DNA of 52,234 bases from JAJCZB01 sp964350195 (GCA_964350195.1 CAYGJB010000006.1:1-52234); one strand, 5' to 3'; positions 8,488-18,018 are shown, numbered from the stretch's first letter. Translations and numbers: made by a program. The notes: generated by a model not told the origin, from the letters alone.

Positions 8488-10317
8488 ATGAATGTAAAAA
8501 AGCCTAAAAAATCTTTTATGAGCGGCGGTCCACGGAACTTGCTGATTGGAACGCTTGTGCTTCTTGGATTTATTTTTATTTTACACACGTTAACTGATCG
8601 AAACCGTGCGATAAAGCCTGTTACGTATTCAACTTTCTTAAATCTCGTTGAACATGATGAAGTTAAGCGAGTGCATGCTGCAGGGCAGGATGTGCATGGA
8701 TTGCTGAAGGATGGTACGCCATTTGAGACGACTATTGCTAACAAGAGTAGTGATTGGGAGCTCATGCGTAAACACAAGGTAGAAGTTTCTATTGATAGTC
8801 CTGGCGGAACCTTTAATTTCTGGTATTTGTTGCCGCTGATTTCTCTTTTGATTACTGCATGGGCAATTTGGTATGTGATACGTCAATCTCGTGGTGGTTC
8901 TGGAGGTGGAGGTGGAAATAATATTTTCACCATGGGCAAAAGTAGGGCAAAGCTTTTTATGCCGTCATCAATAAATGTTAAGTTTCCTGATGTGGCAGGA
9001 GTTTTAGAGGCAAAAGAGGAACTAATAGATGTTGTTGATTACCTTAAAAATCCTGAAAAGTATCAACGCTTAGGGGCTAAAATACCACGGGGCGTATTGC
9101 TTGTAGGGGCTCCAGGAAATGGCAAGACAATGCTTGCTCGCGCAGTTGCGGGTGAAGCAAATTGTCCATTCTTTAGTGTAAGTGGATCTGATTTTATTGA
9201 AGTATTTGTAGGTGTTGGCGCGGCACGAGTACGTGATCTTTTTCAACAAGCTCGTAAAAATGCGCCATGCATTATCTTTATAGATGAAATAGATGCTGTT
9301 GGTCGTCAACGAGGTTCTGGTCTTGGTGGCGGTAATGATGAGCGAGAACAAACGTTAAACCAGATGCTTGCAGAGATGGATGGATTTCAAACAGGTGGTA
9401 AGCCAGTAATTGTGATGGCCGCAACTAATCGTCCTGATGTACTTGATAGTGCCTTATTGCGTCCTGGTCGTTTTGATCGGCGCATAGAAGTGCCATATCC
9501 AGATCTTAAGAGTCGTGAGCAGATCTTAAAAGTTCACGGAAATAAGGTGAAAATTAATGAAGAAGTTGATCTTTATAAGATTGCACGAGGTACGCCAGGA
9601 TTTTCTGGTGCCGATCTTGCGAATCTTATAAATGAAGCTGCGATTATTGCTTCAAAGACTGATCAAGACACGGTTAAAATTTCAGATTTTGAAGAGGCCC
9701 GAGACAAAATTCTTTTGGGTAAAGAAATCAAAAGCATCGTTCTCACTGATGAAGATCGCAAAGTTACCTCGTATCACGAATCAGGACACGCTTTAGTGAG
9801 GCTTTTAATGCCGGCTGACAGCGATCCCCTTCACAAAGTAACAATTATTCCTCGTGGTCGCGCTTTGGGTGTAACTCATGCGATGCCTGAGCGAGAAAAG
9901 TATACAAGTACCAAAGAAGAAATGATTGCAAATATTATGTCGGCGCTTGGTGGTAGAGCTGCTGAGGAGCTTGTTTTTAATAAAGCAACTACGGGTGCTT
10001 ACAGTGATTTTAAAGCAGCATCTGAAATAGCCCGTAATATGGTTTGTAATTATGGTATGGGCAGGGATCTTGGTCAGGTGATATATGCTCAAGGCCAGGG
10101 TGATTTTGTCTACTCTCAAAAAACTGCAGAGCGTATTGATAATGAAGTGCAACAAATGATGGATGAGTGTTATAAGCGCACGATGCAATTGCTTAAAGAG
10201 AATAGAGATAAGCTTAATTTATTAGCTGAAACATTGTTGGAACAAGAAACAATGTATGCAGAGGAAATTTACGAGCTTCTTGGCATTGAGCCTCGAACCC
10301 AACATCGCTTTTCATAA
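8488..10317 (+). CDS. ftsH: ATP-dependent zinc metalloprotease FtsH
   Basis: Membrane-bound AAA+ protease that extracts and degrades membrane and short-lived cytoplasmic proteins. 609 residues. TM helices are at about 17-34 and 111-131 with a periplasmic domain between. Walker A is GAPGNGKT (207-214), Walker B is IIFIDEID (262-269), and the second region of homology contains NRPDVLDSALLRPGRFDR. The zinc site is HESGH (430-434), a small variant of the usual HEAGH. A Gly-rich linker (135-143) follows TM2. Expressed from its own promoter; a phosphatase gene follows after 9 bases. Confidence 0.97.
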   Translation: MNVKKPKKSFMSGGPRNLLIGTLVLLGFIFILHTLTDRNRAIKPVTYSTFLNLVEHDEVKRVHAAGQDVHGLLKDGTPFETTIANKSSDWELMRKHKVEVSIDSPGGTFNFWYLLPLISLLITAWAIWYVIRQSRGGSGGGGGNNIFTMGKSRAKLFMPSSINVKFPDVAGVLEAKEELIDVVDYLKNPEKYQRLGAKIPRGVLLVGAPGNGKTMLARAVAGEANCPFFSVSGSDFIEVFVGVGAARVRDLFQQARKNAPCIIFIDEIDAVGRQRGSGLGGGNDEREQTLNQMLAEMDGFQTGGKPVIVMAATNRPDVLDSALLRPGRFDRRIEVPYPDLKSREQILKVHGNKVKINEEVDLYKIARGTPGFSGADLANLINEAAIIASKTDQDTVKISDFEEARDKILLGKEIKSIVLTDEDRKVTSYHESGHALVRLLMPADSDPLHKVTIIPRGRALGVTHAMPEREKYTSTKEEMIANIMSALGGRAAEELVFNKATTGAYSDFKAASEIARNMVCNYGMGRDLGQVIYAQGQGDFVYSQKTAERIDNEVQQMMDECYKRTMQLLKENRDKLNLLAETLLEQETMYAEEIYELLGIEPRTQHRFS

Positions 10318-10326
10318 GGAATGGAT

Positions 10327-11109
10327 ATGGAAGAAAGCGAAATTAAATTATCTCTTGAAAAAATAATGAAGGAAGCAGGTAAACTGCTTCTTTCATTTTG
10401 GCGCTCTGGAGTGGGAGAAATTAAAAAAAACTGTGGCTATTATACGCAGGCAGATATCGAATCGGAAGAATTTCTCAAAAAAGAGCTGTATGCCCTTAAG
10501 CGGGCCGATTTTTGTGCAGAAGAATCGGGAATCAGCGGGAATGAAGGCAATGGCTTTCAGTGGGTAATAGATCCACTGGATGGTACTACCAATTTTGCCC
10601 ATCACATTCCCTATTTCTGCATCTCAGTAGCACTCGCTGAAAATGGAATTCCTGTGCTAGGTGCAATCTACAATCCTCTTTTGGACGAGCTTTTTTATGC
10701 AGAAAAGGGAAAAGGCGCTATGCTCAACGGGAAAAAAATCACCGTTTCAGACCCCAAAAGTTTTTCAGACGCTATTATTGCTATCGGTCTTTCTTATAAG
10801 CATATTCATAGGGCGAGTATAGTCCACTTGGCTGAACGTGTATCTCGCGAGGCTCGTACTGTACGACATTTTGGTGCAGTGGCTCTTGATCTTGCGAATG
10901 TAGCTTGTGGTCGTATAGATGGGGTAGCTTTTTCTCACCTGGCATGGTGGGATGTGGCTGCTGGAGCTATTTTAGTTGCAGAATCTGGAGGCAAAATAAC
11001 TGAATTTGATGAATTGCCATTAACGATAGGGTTTAAAAGCTGTATGGCTGGGGGCCCTTTGGTATATGACAATCTGAAAGGATTGACCAAAAAGAGCTCT
11101 GATAGTTGA
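10327..11109 (+). CDS. Inositol monophosphatase family protein
   Basis: Mg-dependent sugar or inositol phosphate phosphatase. The metal-binding motif DPLDGTTNF and second motif WWDVAAGAILVAESGG are intact, as is the upstream AEESG glutamate pair. About 260 residues, the normal size. ATG at 10321 lies directly against AAGGA, whereas ATG at 10327 has it 6 bases upstream, so I prefer 10327. It follows ftsH by a few bases and is probably co-transcribed. Family members include SuhB, histidinol-phosphatase and PAP phosphatases; the exact substrate cannot be decided here. Confidence 0.85.
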   Translation: MEESEIKLSLEKIMKEAGKLLLSFWRSGVGEIKKNCGYYTQADIESEEFLKKELYALKRADFCAEESGISGNEGNGFQWVIDPLDGTTNFAHHIPYFCISVALAENGIPVLGAIYNPLLDELFYAEKGKGAMLNGKKITVSDPKSFSDAIIAIGLSYKHIHRASIVHLAERVSREARTVRHFGAVALDLANVACGRIDGVAFSHLAWWDVAAGAILVAESGGKITEFDELPLTIGFKSCMAGGPLVYDNLKGLTKKSSDS

Positions 11110-11224
11110 AAAATGCGAGCATTCAAGTACAATAGATATAAGCACGATTCGTGCACTTCTTGATTGATACCATATTGATACTATCCAGGTGCTGTTTAAA
11201 GGTACCTTCCTAAAGGAAAGATAC

Positions 11225-11428
11225 ATGGCAAGAATATGTGGAGTCTGTGGCAAACGACCACAGGTGGCAAATTTAGTAAGTAACGCAAACAACCGTGTTA
11301 AGCGCTGGGTGTATCCTAACGTGAAGACGATGCGCTATACCGAACCAAAAAATGCGAGTAATAAAGTAACGCGTGGTAAGGTTTGCACGCGGTGTGTTAA
11401 GGCTGGTAAAGTTTCAAAGGTTATGTAA
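11225..11428 (+). CDS. rpmB: 50S ribosomal protein L28
   Basis: Large-subunit ribosomal protein, 67 residues, starting MARICGVCGKRP. It carries two CxxC pairs (CGVC near residue 5 and CTRC near residue 57), so it is the zinc-binding form of L28. The start at 11225 has AAAGGAAAG directly upstream; an in-frame ATG at 11189 would add 12 residues not expected in L28. rpsT follows after 10 bases. Confidence 0.95.
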   Translation: MARICGVCGKRPQVANLVSNANNRVKRWVYPNVKTMRYTEPKNASNKVTRGKVCTRCVKAGKVSKVM

Positions 11429-11438
11429 AGGGTGATAG

Positions 11439-11705
11439 ATGCCAAATATTAAATCGTCCAAAAAACGAGCAAAGCAGTCTGAAAAACGTAGAATGCGTAA
11501 CTACGCTCGCAAGAGTGATGTTAAGACGGCTGTGAAAAAAGTTTTAGATGCAGTAGAAAGTAAAGATGCTGAATCAGCAAAAAATCTTCTTAGCATAGCT
11601 CAGGCAAAACTTGCTAGAGCTAAAGGCAAAGGACTTTTTCATCGCAATACTGTTGCGCGTAAAATGAGTCGTTTGGCTAAAAAAGTTAAATCACTCGAAG
11701 CATAA
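11439..11705 (+). CDS. rpsT: 30S ribosomal protein S20
   Basis: Small-subunit protein binding 16S rRNA. 88 residues, highly basic and helical, starting MPNIKSSKKRAKQSEKRR, with the family-typical ending LARAKGKGLFHRNTVARKMSRLAKKV. Ribosome site AAAGGGTGA upstream. Pairs with rpmB and is closed by a strong terminator. Confidence 0.95.
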   Translation: MPNIKSSKKRAKQSEKRRMRNYARKSDVKTAVKKVLDAVESKDAESAKNLLSIAQAKLARAKGKGLFHRNTVARKMSRLAKKVKSLEA

Positions 11706-11730
11706 ATATACTTTGAGATATATATTTTTG

Positions 11731-11758
11731 GGGGTCCTTTATAAGGATCCTTTTTTTT
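11731..11758 (+). terminator. Rho-independent terminator after rpsT
   Basis: GGGTCCTT pairs with AAGGATCC across a 3-base loop (8 bp including one G-T), followed by eight T residues. Confidence 0.9.
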
Positions 11759-11865
11759 GTTCTTGTTTTAGGGAAAACATGAAAAAAAGTGTTCAGTGTA
11801 GCCTGTGCTCTGAATGTTATTTGTGTATTCTGTTTATTTGCTTTATCAATAGTTGGATAAAATGT

Positions 11866-12216
11866 ATGAAAAATAGTTTAGGTGTATTTGCTTTTAGCTT
11901 GTTATTTGTATCGTTAGCTTGTGCCATGGAGAAGGATGATGTTGAAGTATTATCTATTGAGCAGGTAAAGAGCTACTCAATCAATCAACGTAATAAGCCA
12001 TCTGTGCTTAAAGACATTAAGCAAGAAGATTGGGAAAAATTTGGTCAGCAAGAGCGAAGCGTGATGCTTGATCGTCTTAAAGAGAAAGCATGGAAGAATC
12101 GAACGTGGACTGATGAGTGCAGTGATGCTGATTGTCAGTGCGTGGGAGCATTATGCCTTATGTGGGCAGCACATATGCATCTCGTCTATGAGCTATACAA
12201 CTGGTGTCAAGAATAA
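11866..12216 (+). CDS. Short exported Cys-rich protein, unknown function
   Basis: No family recognised. The likely start at 11866 gives 116 residues with a signal peptide ending SLACA before MEKDDVEV. Another ATG at 11779 has a better ribosome site (TTAGGGAAAAC) and would add an odd Cys-rich hydrophobic leader, so the start is uncertain. The mature part is helical and acidic/basic mixed, ending with clustered cysteines (C-SDAD-C-Q-C-VGAL-C) and a final Cys. The next gene is another Cys-rich exported protein 12 bases on, probably in the same transcript. Confidence 0.6.
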   Translation: MKNSLGVFAFSLLFVSLACAMEKDDVEVLSIEQVKSYSINQRNKPSVLKDIKQEDWEKFGQQERSVMLDRLKEKAWKNRTWTDECSDADCQCVGALCLMWAAHMHLVYELYNWCQE

Positions 12217-12228
12217 AGGGGCTCGATA

Positions 12229-12672
12229 ATGATAAAGTATTTTTTACCACTTGCCTTTATGTGCTCTATGGTAATTGGCATGGAACAAGAAGAGAAACCT
12301 AAAGAAGAAACTAAGCTTTATAAAGCCTGTTCTTCGCTCTACTTGAAGGGCAAGCATGTGCTGAGCTTTGATTGGGCAGAAAAAGGAATGCTTGATGGGG
12401 TGGAGTTAGCTCAATTTGAGTATGATAATCGATACGTTACTAATGGTTGCAAAAAAAAATTTGGCAAACAATGCCCTAAGATATCGTGCGCTATGTGCGG
12501 AGTAGGTGCGGTGTGCTGTTGTGTGTATGGATATGTGACCTGTCCTGAATATACGGTACCTGCTATGATCTGCACATTGCTCTGTTGTCGTAAGGTAAAA
12601 GAAGAATGGAATAAGAAAAGAGGGATAGGGAGCGATGAGGGTCCGAAGCTAAAAGTAATGAAGCGTGAATAA
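12229..12672 (+). CDS. Short exported Cys-rich protein, unknown function
   Basis: No family recognised. 147 residues with a signal peptide (MIKYFLPLAFMCSMVIG) followed by MEQEEKPKEE. The centre and C-terminus hold about 13 cysteines, including CAMCGVGAVCCC and LLCC, flanked by a hydrophobic stretch. The pattern could mean disulfide-rich folding or a membrane-associated hairpin. It follows the previous gene with GGGGCTCGATA between them, and ends 6 bases before the convergent mrdA gene. Confidence 0.65.
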   Translation: MIKYFLPLAFMCSMVIGMEQEEKPKEETKLYKACSSLYLKGKHVLSFDWAEKGMLDGVELAQFEYDNRYVTNGCKKKFGKQCPKISCAMCGVGAVCCCVYGYVTCPEYTVPAMICTLLCCRKVKEEWNKKRGIGSDEGPKLKVMKRE

Positions 12673-12677
12673 GTATA

Positions 12678-14381
12678 TTATGTGCTGTGGTAATTTTTGA
12701 AAGCAACTAAGAGCTGCTTGGCTATTTGAGAAGCCACTTGTGAGCTTCCTGCGTTTTCAACCAGGATAAGAAACACCAGTGGCTTATATTCTTTGTACTG
12801 AAAATAAGCTACAAACCAAGCATGTTCAAGAAAATCAGTGCTCAATTTGCGTTTTGAAAAATCGGTGATTTGAGCGGTACTTGTTTTAGCATAAATTTCA
12901 ATATCTTTTACCGTGTTTACTTGTTTTCCTGTTCCACTGGTTACAACGAAGTGCATAGATCGTTTAAGAAAATCGATGGTGCTTGGTTGCAATACAAGTG
13001 GTTCTTTTTCGATAGACTCATCAGATATGATGCGGGGTTTTACTAAGTAGCCAGTAAAGATTGAGCTAATCATGCGAGCCACTTGTAGTGGAGTACTTAA
13101 TAAAAAGCTCTGGCCAATTGAAACTGATAATGTTTCTCCAGGCCACCATCGTTCTCCTTTTATGTTCTTTTTCCATTCTCTGCTCGGGATTATTCCTTGT
13201 CCTTCTGGAAAGAGAAAGCCGGTGGGCTCTCCCAAGCCAAATCGTTTTGCATATTCGGCAAGCAAATCAATGTCAATCTTTTTACCAAGCTCATAAAAAA
13301 GCACGTTGCAGGAATGTGCCATAGCTTGCGTGGTAGTTATCTCTCCGTGGCCCCATCTGCGATTGCACCAGTATTTTCGGCCTGTAAACTCAACAAATCC
13401 TTTGCAATCCCATATATGATTTTCATGCATAAGTCCTTGCTCAAGAGCAGCACTAATAGTTATCAGCTTAAAGATTGATCCGGGAGGGTAGGGATTAAGG
13501 ACTCGGTTGAGGAAAGGCTTTTTGTGTTGCAGTTCAGACCAATTTTCATGCGAAATTGGTTTTAAAAAAAGTGACGGATTGAATGTAGGGCGAGAAACTA
13601 ATGCTCGTATGGCTCCATTTTCTGGATCCATGATTAAAAGGCAACCAGTAAATTGTTCGGGATAGATTCGTTCTGCAATGCTTTGTAAATTAATATCCAA
13701 TGTGGTGTGTATATTATTTCCCGCAAGCGAATCATGCTGTGTTAGTTGAGTAATATTACGGCCTGTTGAATTGATTGTCTTAACGATTGTTCCTTCTTGC
13801 CCTTTCAAAATATTGTTATATATTTTCTCAAGCCCCATTTGTCCTTGAGAGGTACTATCAATATGCCTGCTTAAATAGCCCACGACATGAGAGGCATATG
13901 ATCCATACGGATAGAATCGTTCGAAATTGGTGGTAATGCTAACATTGGGATGATTTGGGTATCGCTCTGTTATTTTACTTAATTGCTTATGAGTGAGATC
14001 TTTAGCCATCATGCATGGCTTGTAATATCGTTCTGCATGCGTGATCGCTTGTAGTGAAATGAGGCTGCTTTGTGTGATGTTTGATAAATGGGAAAGTAGC
14101 TCTTGCTGTTCAACTGAAAGAGTATGATTTCCAGTGGCTTGCCAAACGAGCTGTGTAACCGGACGATTGGTGGCAAGTATGGTGCCATTGCAATCGAGAA
14201 TATTTCCTCGCCGAGAAGGGATACTTTCGGTACGTAAGAAATTTTTTTGTCCGCGATTGATATAATGATCTGCCCAACTTATTTGTAAATAAAAAAGTCG
14301 AGCAGCTATCACGAACAATGCACATATCATCAAAAAAGTGATTGAGCCTATTCGGTTATCAAGCTTGGTAAGCTGATACAT
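12678..14381 (-). CDS. mrdA: Penicillin-binding protein 2 (peptidoglycan transpeptidase)
   Basis: Class B PBP that crosslinks lateral-wall peptidoglycan with RodA/MreB. 567 residues: one N-terminal TM helix (15-33), the dimerisation/pedestal domain with RRGNILD (58-64), and the transpeptidase domain with active-site SIFK (Ser302-Lys305) and SCN (357-359). The third motif reads KTS (499-501) in AKTSTAQ, where KTG or KSG is usual. SIGQSFLLSTPLQVA is typical of the PBP2 branch. The start lies 5 bases after the xer stop, with AGGAC inside the end of that gene, so the two are co-transcribed. No rodA is adjacent. Confidence 0.9.
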   Translation of the reverse strand: MYQLTKLDNRIGSITFLMICALFVIAARLFYLQISWADHYINRGQKNFLRTESIPSRRGNILDCNGTILATNRPVTQLVWQATGNHTLSVEQQELLSHLSNITQSSLISLQAITHAERYYKPCMMAKDLTHKQLSKITERYPNHPNVSITTNFERFYPYGSYASHVVGYLSRHIDSTSQGQMGLEKIYNNILKGQEGTIVKTINSTGRNITQLTQHDSLAGNNIHTTLDINLQSIAERIYPEQFTGCLLIMDPENGAIRALVSRPTFNPSLFLKPISHENWSELQHKKPFLNRVLNPYPPGSIFKLITISAALEQGLMHENHIWDCKGFVEFTGRKYWCNRRWGHGEITTTQAMAHSCNVLFYELGKKIDIDLLAEYAKRFGLGEPTGFLFPEGQGIIPSREWKKNIKGERWWPGETLSVSIGQSFLLSTPLQVARMISSIFTGYLVKPRIISDESIEKEPLVLQPSTIDFLKRSMHFVVTSGTGKQVNTVKDIEIYAKTSTAQITDFSKRKLSTDFLEHAWFVAYFQYKEYKPLVFLILVENAGSSQVASQIAKQLLVAFKNYHST

Positions 14382-14386
14382 ACGTC

Positions 14387-15304
14387 CTACTTTTTCAGCA
14401 TACGTTTAATGGGGTGAACAGTATTCACCATACGAGAGAGATCATCTAGTGAAACGTGAGTATATTTTTCGGTGCTTGCCACTGTTTTGTGTCCTAGTAG
14501 TTCTTGAACTACGCGTAAATCAGTTCCCTGATTTAAAAGATGGGTAGCGAAAGAGTGTCTCAGCTTGTGCGGAGTAAGATGCTTGTCTATCTTCAAAAAT
14601 TTACGAAACATTTCCACAATTCGTTGTATAGATCGAGTGGTAAGGCCATTGTTGCGGTTGTTTACAAACAACGGGTTACTGTGCTCTTCTGGTTGCTGGC
14701 GTTCTTTGAGAAGGTATTCTTGAATTTTCTTTTTAGCTTTTTCACCAAAAAGAGCTATGCGCTCTTTGTTGCCTTTACCTTGGATGCGAATCGTTTTTTG
14801 GGTCATATTTATATCCTGAAAGCGAATGCCTACAAGTTCTGAGCAACGAATACCTGTAGCGTATAAAAGTTCCAAAATTGCTTTGTCTCGGATAGGAGAG
14901 CGAGTAGGAAGTTGGTCTTCCTTAACTGAATCAAGTAAATAAAAAATTTCATCAACGCTTAAAAAGATCGGCAGCTTTTTGTTGATTCGTGGTCGCTTGA
15001 GATCTAGTTCAATGGTGATGCCGAATGTTTTTAAATATTTGGTGAAAGAGGTGAATGTAGAATATTTGCGAGCTATTGAACGCTTGTCTATCTTTCGATA
15101 ATAAAGATTTACTAAATAACGCTCAATGATTTGACGTAGAGTACATTTGCTTTGCTCTTCAGCAGTAAGCTTTGTTTTCCAGAAATCAATAAAAGCTCGA
15201 AGGTCGCCGTCATAGGCTCGAATAGTGTGCTGTGATAAGTTTCGTTCAACCTCAAGAAAAATCAAAAAAGCTTCTTTTTTTTCGAGAAACTGCTGTAATT
15301 TCAT
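14387..15304 (-). CDS. XerC/XerD tyrosine recombinase
   Basis: Site-specific recombinase, probably for resolving chromosome dimers at dif. 305 residues with the complete catalytic set: Arg153 (ATGIRCSEL), Lys177 (GKGNK), His246 and Arg249 (HKLRH), His272 (LLGHK) and Tyr281 (EKYTHV). An N-terminal SAM-like core-binding domain occupies about 5-95. Length and motifs fit XerC/XerD rather than a phage integrase; which of the two is not decidable. The start codon overlaps the stop of the upstream membrane regulator (ATGA), which implies translational coupling, and mrdA follows. Confidence 0.9.
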   Translation of the reverse strand: MKLQQFLEKKEAFLIFLEVERNLSQHTIRAYDGDLRAFIDFWKTKLTAEEQSKCTLRQIIERYLVNLYYRKIDKRSIARKYSTFTSFTKYLKTFGITIELDLKRPRINKKLPIFLSVDEIFYLLDSVKEDQLPTRSPIRDKAILELLYATGIRCSELVGIRFQDINMTQKTIRIQGKGNKERIALFGEKAKKKIQEYLLKERQQPEEHSNPLFVNNRNNGLTTRSIQRIVEMFRKFLKIDKHLTPHKLRHSFATHLLNQGTDLRVVQELLGHKTVASTEKYTHVSLDDLSRMVNTVHPIKRMLKK

Positions 15305-18012
15305 GCAATCCCTTCAGAGTTGTCACCTATATCAAATGATTTAAATCTTCTATTTACTGATGATCGATTTACTCCTAGAAAGAGCGCGATCTTATTCTGG
15401 CTTTTAAATTTTTTCCATAGCATTGCAAGAATATGCTCATCTTTTAACGCTTGTTTTCCAAGGCGTGCAGCATACACCAAATTGGGGTCTTCGAAATAGT
15501 TTATCAAATTAAGATCTGTTTCCATGCCACTTGTATCAGCTTTTTTGAGCAAAACATGTTCGATTTTTAATCTGAGTTCAGTGAGACTTGCGGGTTGGTA
15601 TTCAATAATTTTTTGCTTCTCTTTCTCGGTAAGAGCAAAGAGTGATTTCGCGGTATAAGAATGTATTAATTGCTCTGCGAGTCCAACAATCAAGCTTTCT
15701 TTTTCTTCGGGGGGAAGGGTAACAAGCGATGGTATGCTAATTGTATGCTTTTTAAGGAGGCTATACAGTTCTCTGGAAAATTTTCCTTGCTCAATAAGAT
15801 TGGAAAGCTGTTGGTGTGTAGAGCAAATAATGCGTGCATTGCTTTCCACTGTTTCATTCGACTCATACAGGTGATACCAGCCATAAGTGATGTATTCAAT
15901 CAAAAGGGGTTGAATGGCGATATCGAGATAATGAATATTCTTTATGTAGATGCTACCATTTTTACCCTTTTGTAAAAGGGGAATATAAGGGTCCGCGTGA
16001 GATGTACCAAATAGCAAGGCAGCGCTTTCTTGTGGGCTCATAGGAAAAGTAAGGTTAAGGGTGTGTAAAGTTTCACGCATACTGATTTCGTGAACCAGTT
16101 TTACCGTTGGCATGAGATCATCTTCTGGCACATTCAAAAGCAATGTTCTTTTGCTAAGAGCCGCTTTGAGAAGTGCGATCTTAGCATTCAGAAGAACTTC
16201 TCCTTCCCCCGGGATAAATGTATTGATTAAATTGCCCGCCTTAGTGGACGAAAGATACAATAAGTAATCCCAATCATTTGGATCATGAAGTAAATGTATT
16301 TGTTCCATGATAACATCGGAAATGTCAGGATGACTTACGGTGATAATGGTTTGTTGATTTTTTATGTGAGGCACGCCGGATAAAAGAAGAAGATGGCCAT
16401 AGCCATCTTTTACATATTTAGTGTAGGGAGTATTAAATGTCTCTACGTATTGCGCCACTTGTTTTAGTGCTTTTGAGAGTGGGTGGCCTTCTTGAATATT
16501 TGGATCAATAGAAATCAGGGTTCCTGCTTCTTTATTTGCACGGGAGAAATGACCATTCTTATGAAAAAGAATACCCAATGTTTTCTGTTTTGCTTGGCGC
16601 AAAAATGTATGAACACTTTCTTTGTAATGGTTGATTTCTTGATGCTTAGTATAGAGTGAGTCTTTCAGTTTTTTTTCTTTATAAAGTAATACATTTGCAT
16701 TGCGATGATGAAGAAGGTTTATTACGTTGCCAAGATAAGTAGCGTAGGCGATCATTGCGTCTTGCTCACTATTGTTATAGTGATATTCATTACGCGCTTT
16801 CTGATCAATCGTGATATAGCCCAATAAGATTTTATTGCTATAAATAGGTAAGAGAATATCAATAGTAAGTGATCTTAGTAGATCTAAGCAGGCGTCTCCT
16901 ATTGGGGAGCTTTCATAAAAATTATTAAGTGCTATCTCATCAAATACCATAATCGAAACTGGAGGAACTGTTTTTGAGTAAAAAAGAGAGTTATTTTTTC
17001 CGATGAAATCTTCGATGTAATCATCCTTGCTAGATTGAGATTTCTGTTCTTGAAAGTATTGATCTCTGATGGTGAGTCGAATGGTAGAAGTTGGTATATA
17101 AAATGCGTCTTTAAAAAAAGCCTGAGTTATGTGGATAAGCTCTTGCGTATTTTGTGTATCACTGAGTTCTTTTAGAACTGTTTTAAAGTTGTCAATTACA
17201 TGCGCTTTTTGAATGCCATGTACGCGAGATGAAGTATTTAAAAAGCGAATTTTCATGACATTATGCAAGCAATAGTAGATTGCCGAAGTAAGCATAAGCA
17301 TCGAAATGCTTACCATAAAGTGCATTTCGTTTATAAGGGTAAAGCACGTAGCAAGAATAAACTCGATACATAAATAGGGAATAATGAAAAAACAGCAGAA
17401 GAGCTTAATTTGCCGGCGAAGTAGTTTGGGTATGTTGAGATGTTGCATATTTTTCAAAGCAATGAAAAGCCCTAAAAAGGCAAGGGTATAAATTAATACC
17501 GGTATGAAATATTTCATAATAATAAATTCTAAATCTATCATTTCAACAGTAGCAGTATCACGCTCTATTATCGTAGATAGTGTAAATGGTCTAAAAAAAG
17601 CAAGGATTAAGAAGTAGCTTGAAAAGCCTCCGGTGATAAGGGTAGCAATAGTGTGCGTTTTGCCAAATTGAAAAAGAGGCTTGGTAAGTGCTTGCAAAAA
17701 AAGAGAAAGAGAGAGGTACTGAATCACGAGAAACGCCCAAGCGATTCGAATAAAAAATACCACCACAAAGTATGGCATTGGAATGAACATTGCTTGTATG
17801 AGCTTTATTAGCCAGGTAAAATCACATATCAAAGAGCTTATGATTGAAACTAACAAGAATAATAGTGGTTTTATAACCACATTTTTTTTCCAAATTTTTG
17901 AAAAAAAACGGGCAACATAGAAAATTTTAGTGGTTATCGAAACTGCTAAAGCGGCCAACAGAAAGTATGGACTCATGATTATGTTGTTAAGAAATGTAAT
18001 GAGAATTACCAT
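15301..18012 (-). CDS. Membrane-anchored degenerate sigma54-activator-like sensor with Fis-type HTH (paralogue B)
   Basis: 903 residues. Order: seven or eight TM helices (about 10-250); GAF-like domain (270-440) ending in a coiled-coil linker; PAS-like domain (465-575); a region aligning with the sigma54-interacting AAA+ domain (585-785); Fis-type HTH (860-893, NKIALFLGVNRSSVNRRFK). In the AAA+ part the Walker A slot reads VPEDDL instead of GxxGxGK(S/T). Walker B reads YIKNIHYLD without the DE pair, and the GAFTGA loop is absent after LFG, while IICSTHQQLSNLIEQGKFSRELY keeps the family's later pattern. ATP hydrolysis and sigma54 contact are therefore unlikely. The start at 18012 is supported by alignment with the upstream paralogue (NNI..SPYFLL versus NNI..APHFLL). 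The stop overlaps the xer start. Confidence 0.7.
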   Translation of the reverse strand: MVILITFLNNIIMSPYFLLAALAVSITTKIFYVARFFSKIWKKNVVIKPLLFLLVSIISSLICDFTWLIKLIQAMFIPMPYFVVVFFIRIAWAFLVIQYLSLSLFLQALTKPLFQFGKTHTIATLITGGFSSYFLILAFFRPFTLSTIIERDTATVEMIDLEFIIMKYFIPVLIYTLAFLGLFIALKNMQHLNIPKLLRRQIKLFCCFFIIPYLCIEFILATCFTLINEMHFMVSISMLMLTSAIYYCLHNVMKIRFLNTSSRVHGIQKAHVIDNFKTVLKELSDTQNTQELIHITQAFFKDAFYIPTSTIRLTIRDQYFQEQKSQSSKDDYIEDFIGKNNSLFYSKTVPPVSIMVFDEIALNNFYESSPIGDACLDLLRSLTIDILLPIYSNKILLGYITIDQKARNEYHYNNSEQDAMIAYATYLGNVINLLHHRNANVLLYKEKKLKDSLYTKHQEINHYKESVHTFLRQAKQKTLGILFHKNGHFSRANKEAGTLISIDPNIQEGHPLSKALKQVAQYVETFNTPYTKYVKDGYGHLLLLSGVPHIKNQQTIITVSHPDISDVIMEQIHLLHDPNDWDYLLYLSSTKAGNLINTFIPGEGEVLLNAKIALLKAALSKRTLLLNVPEDDLMPTVKLVHEISMRETLHTLNLTFPMSPQESAALLFGTSHADPYIPLLQKGKNGSIYIKNIHYLDIAIQPLLIEYITYGWYHLYESNETVESNARIICSTHQQLSNLIEQGKFSRELYSLLKKHTISIPSLVTLPPEEKESLIVGLAEQLIHSYTAKSLFALTEKEKQKIIEYQPASLTELRLKIEHVLLKKADTSGMETDLNLINYFEDPNLVYAARLGKQALKDEHILAMLWKKFKSQNKIALFLGVNRSSVNRRFKSFDIGDNSEGIA

Positions 18013-18018
18013 AACTTA

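Noticed and set aside
12615..12635. Third copy of the window-edge inverted repeat (GGGATAGGG)
   Set aside because: Only 8-9 bases match and it lies inside a coding sequence.
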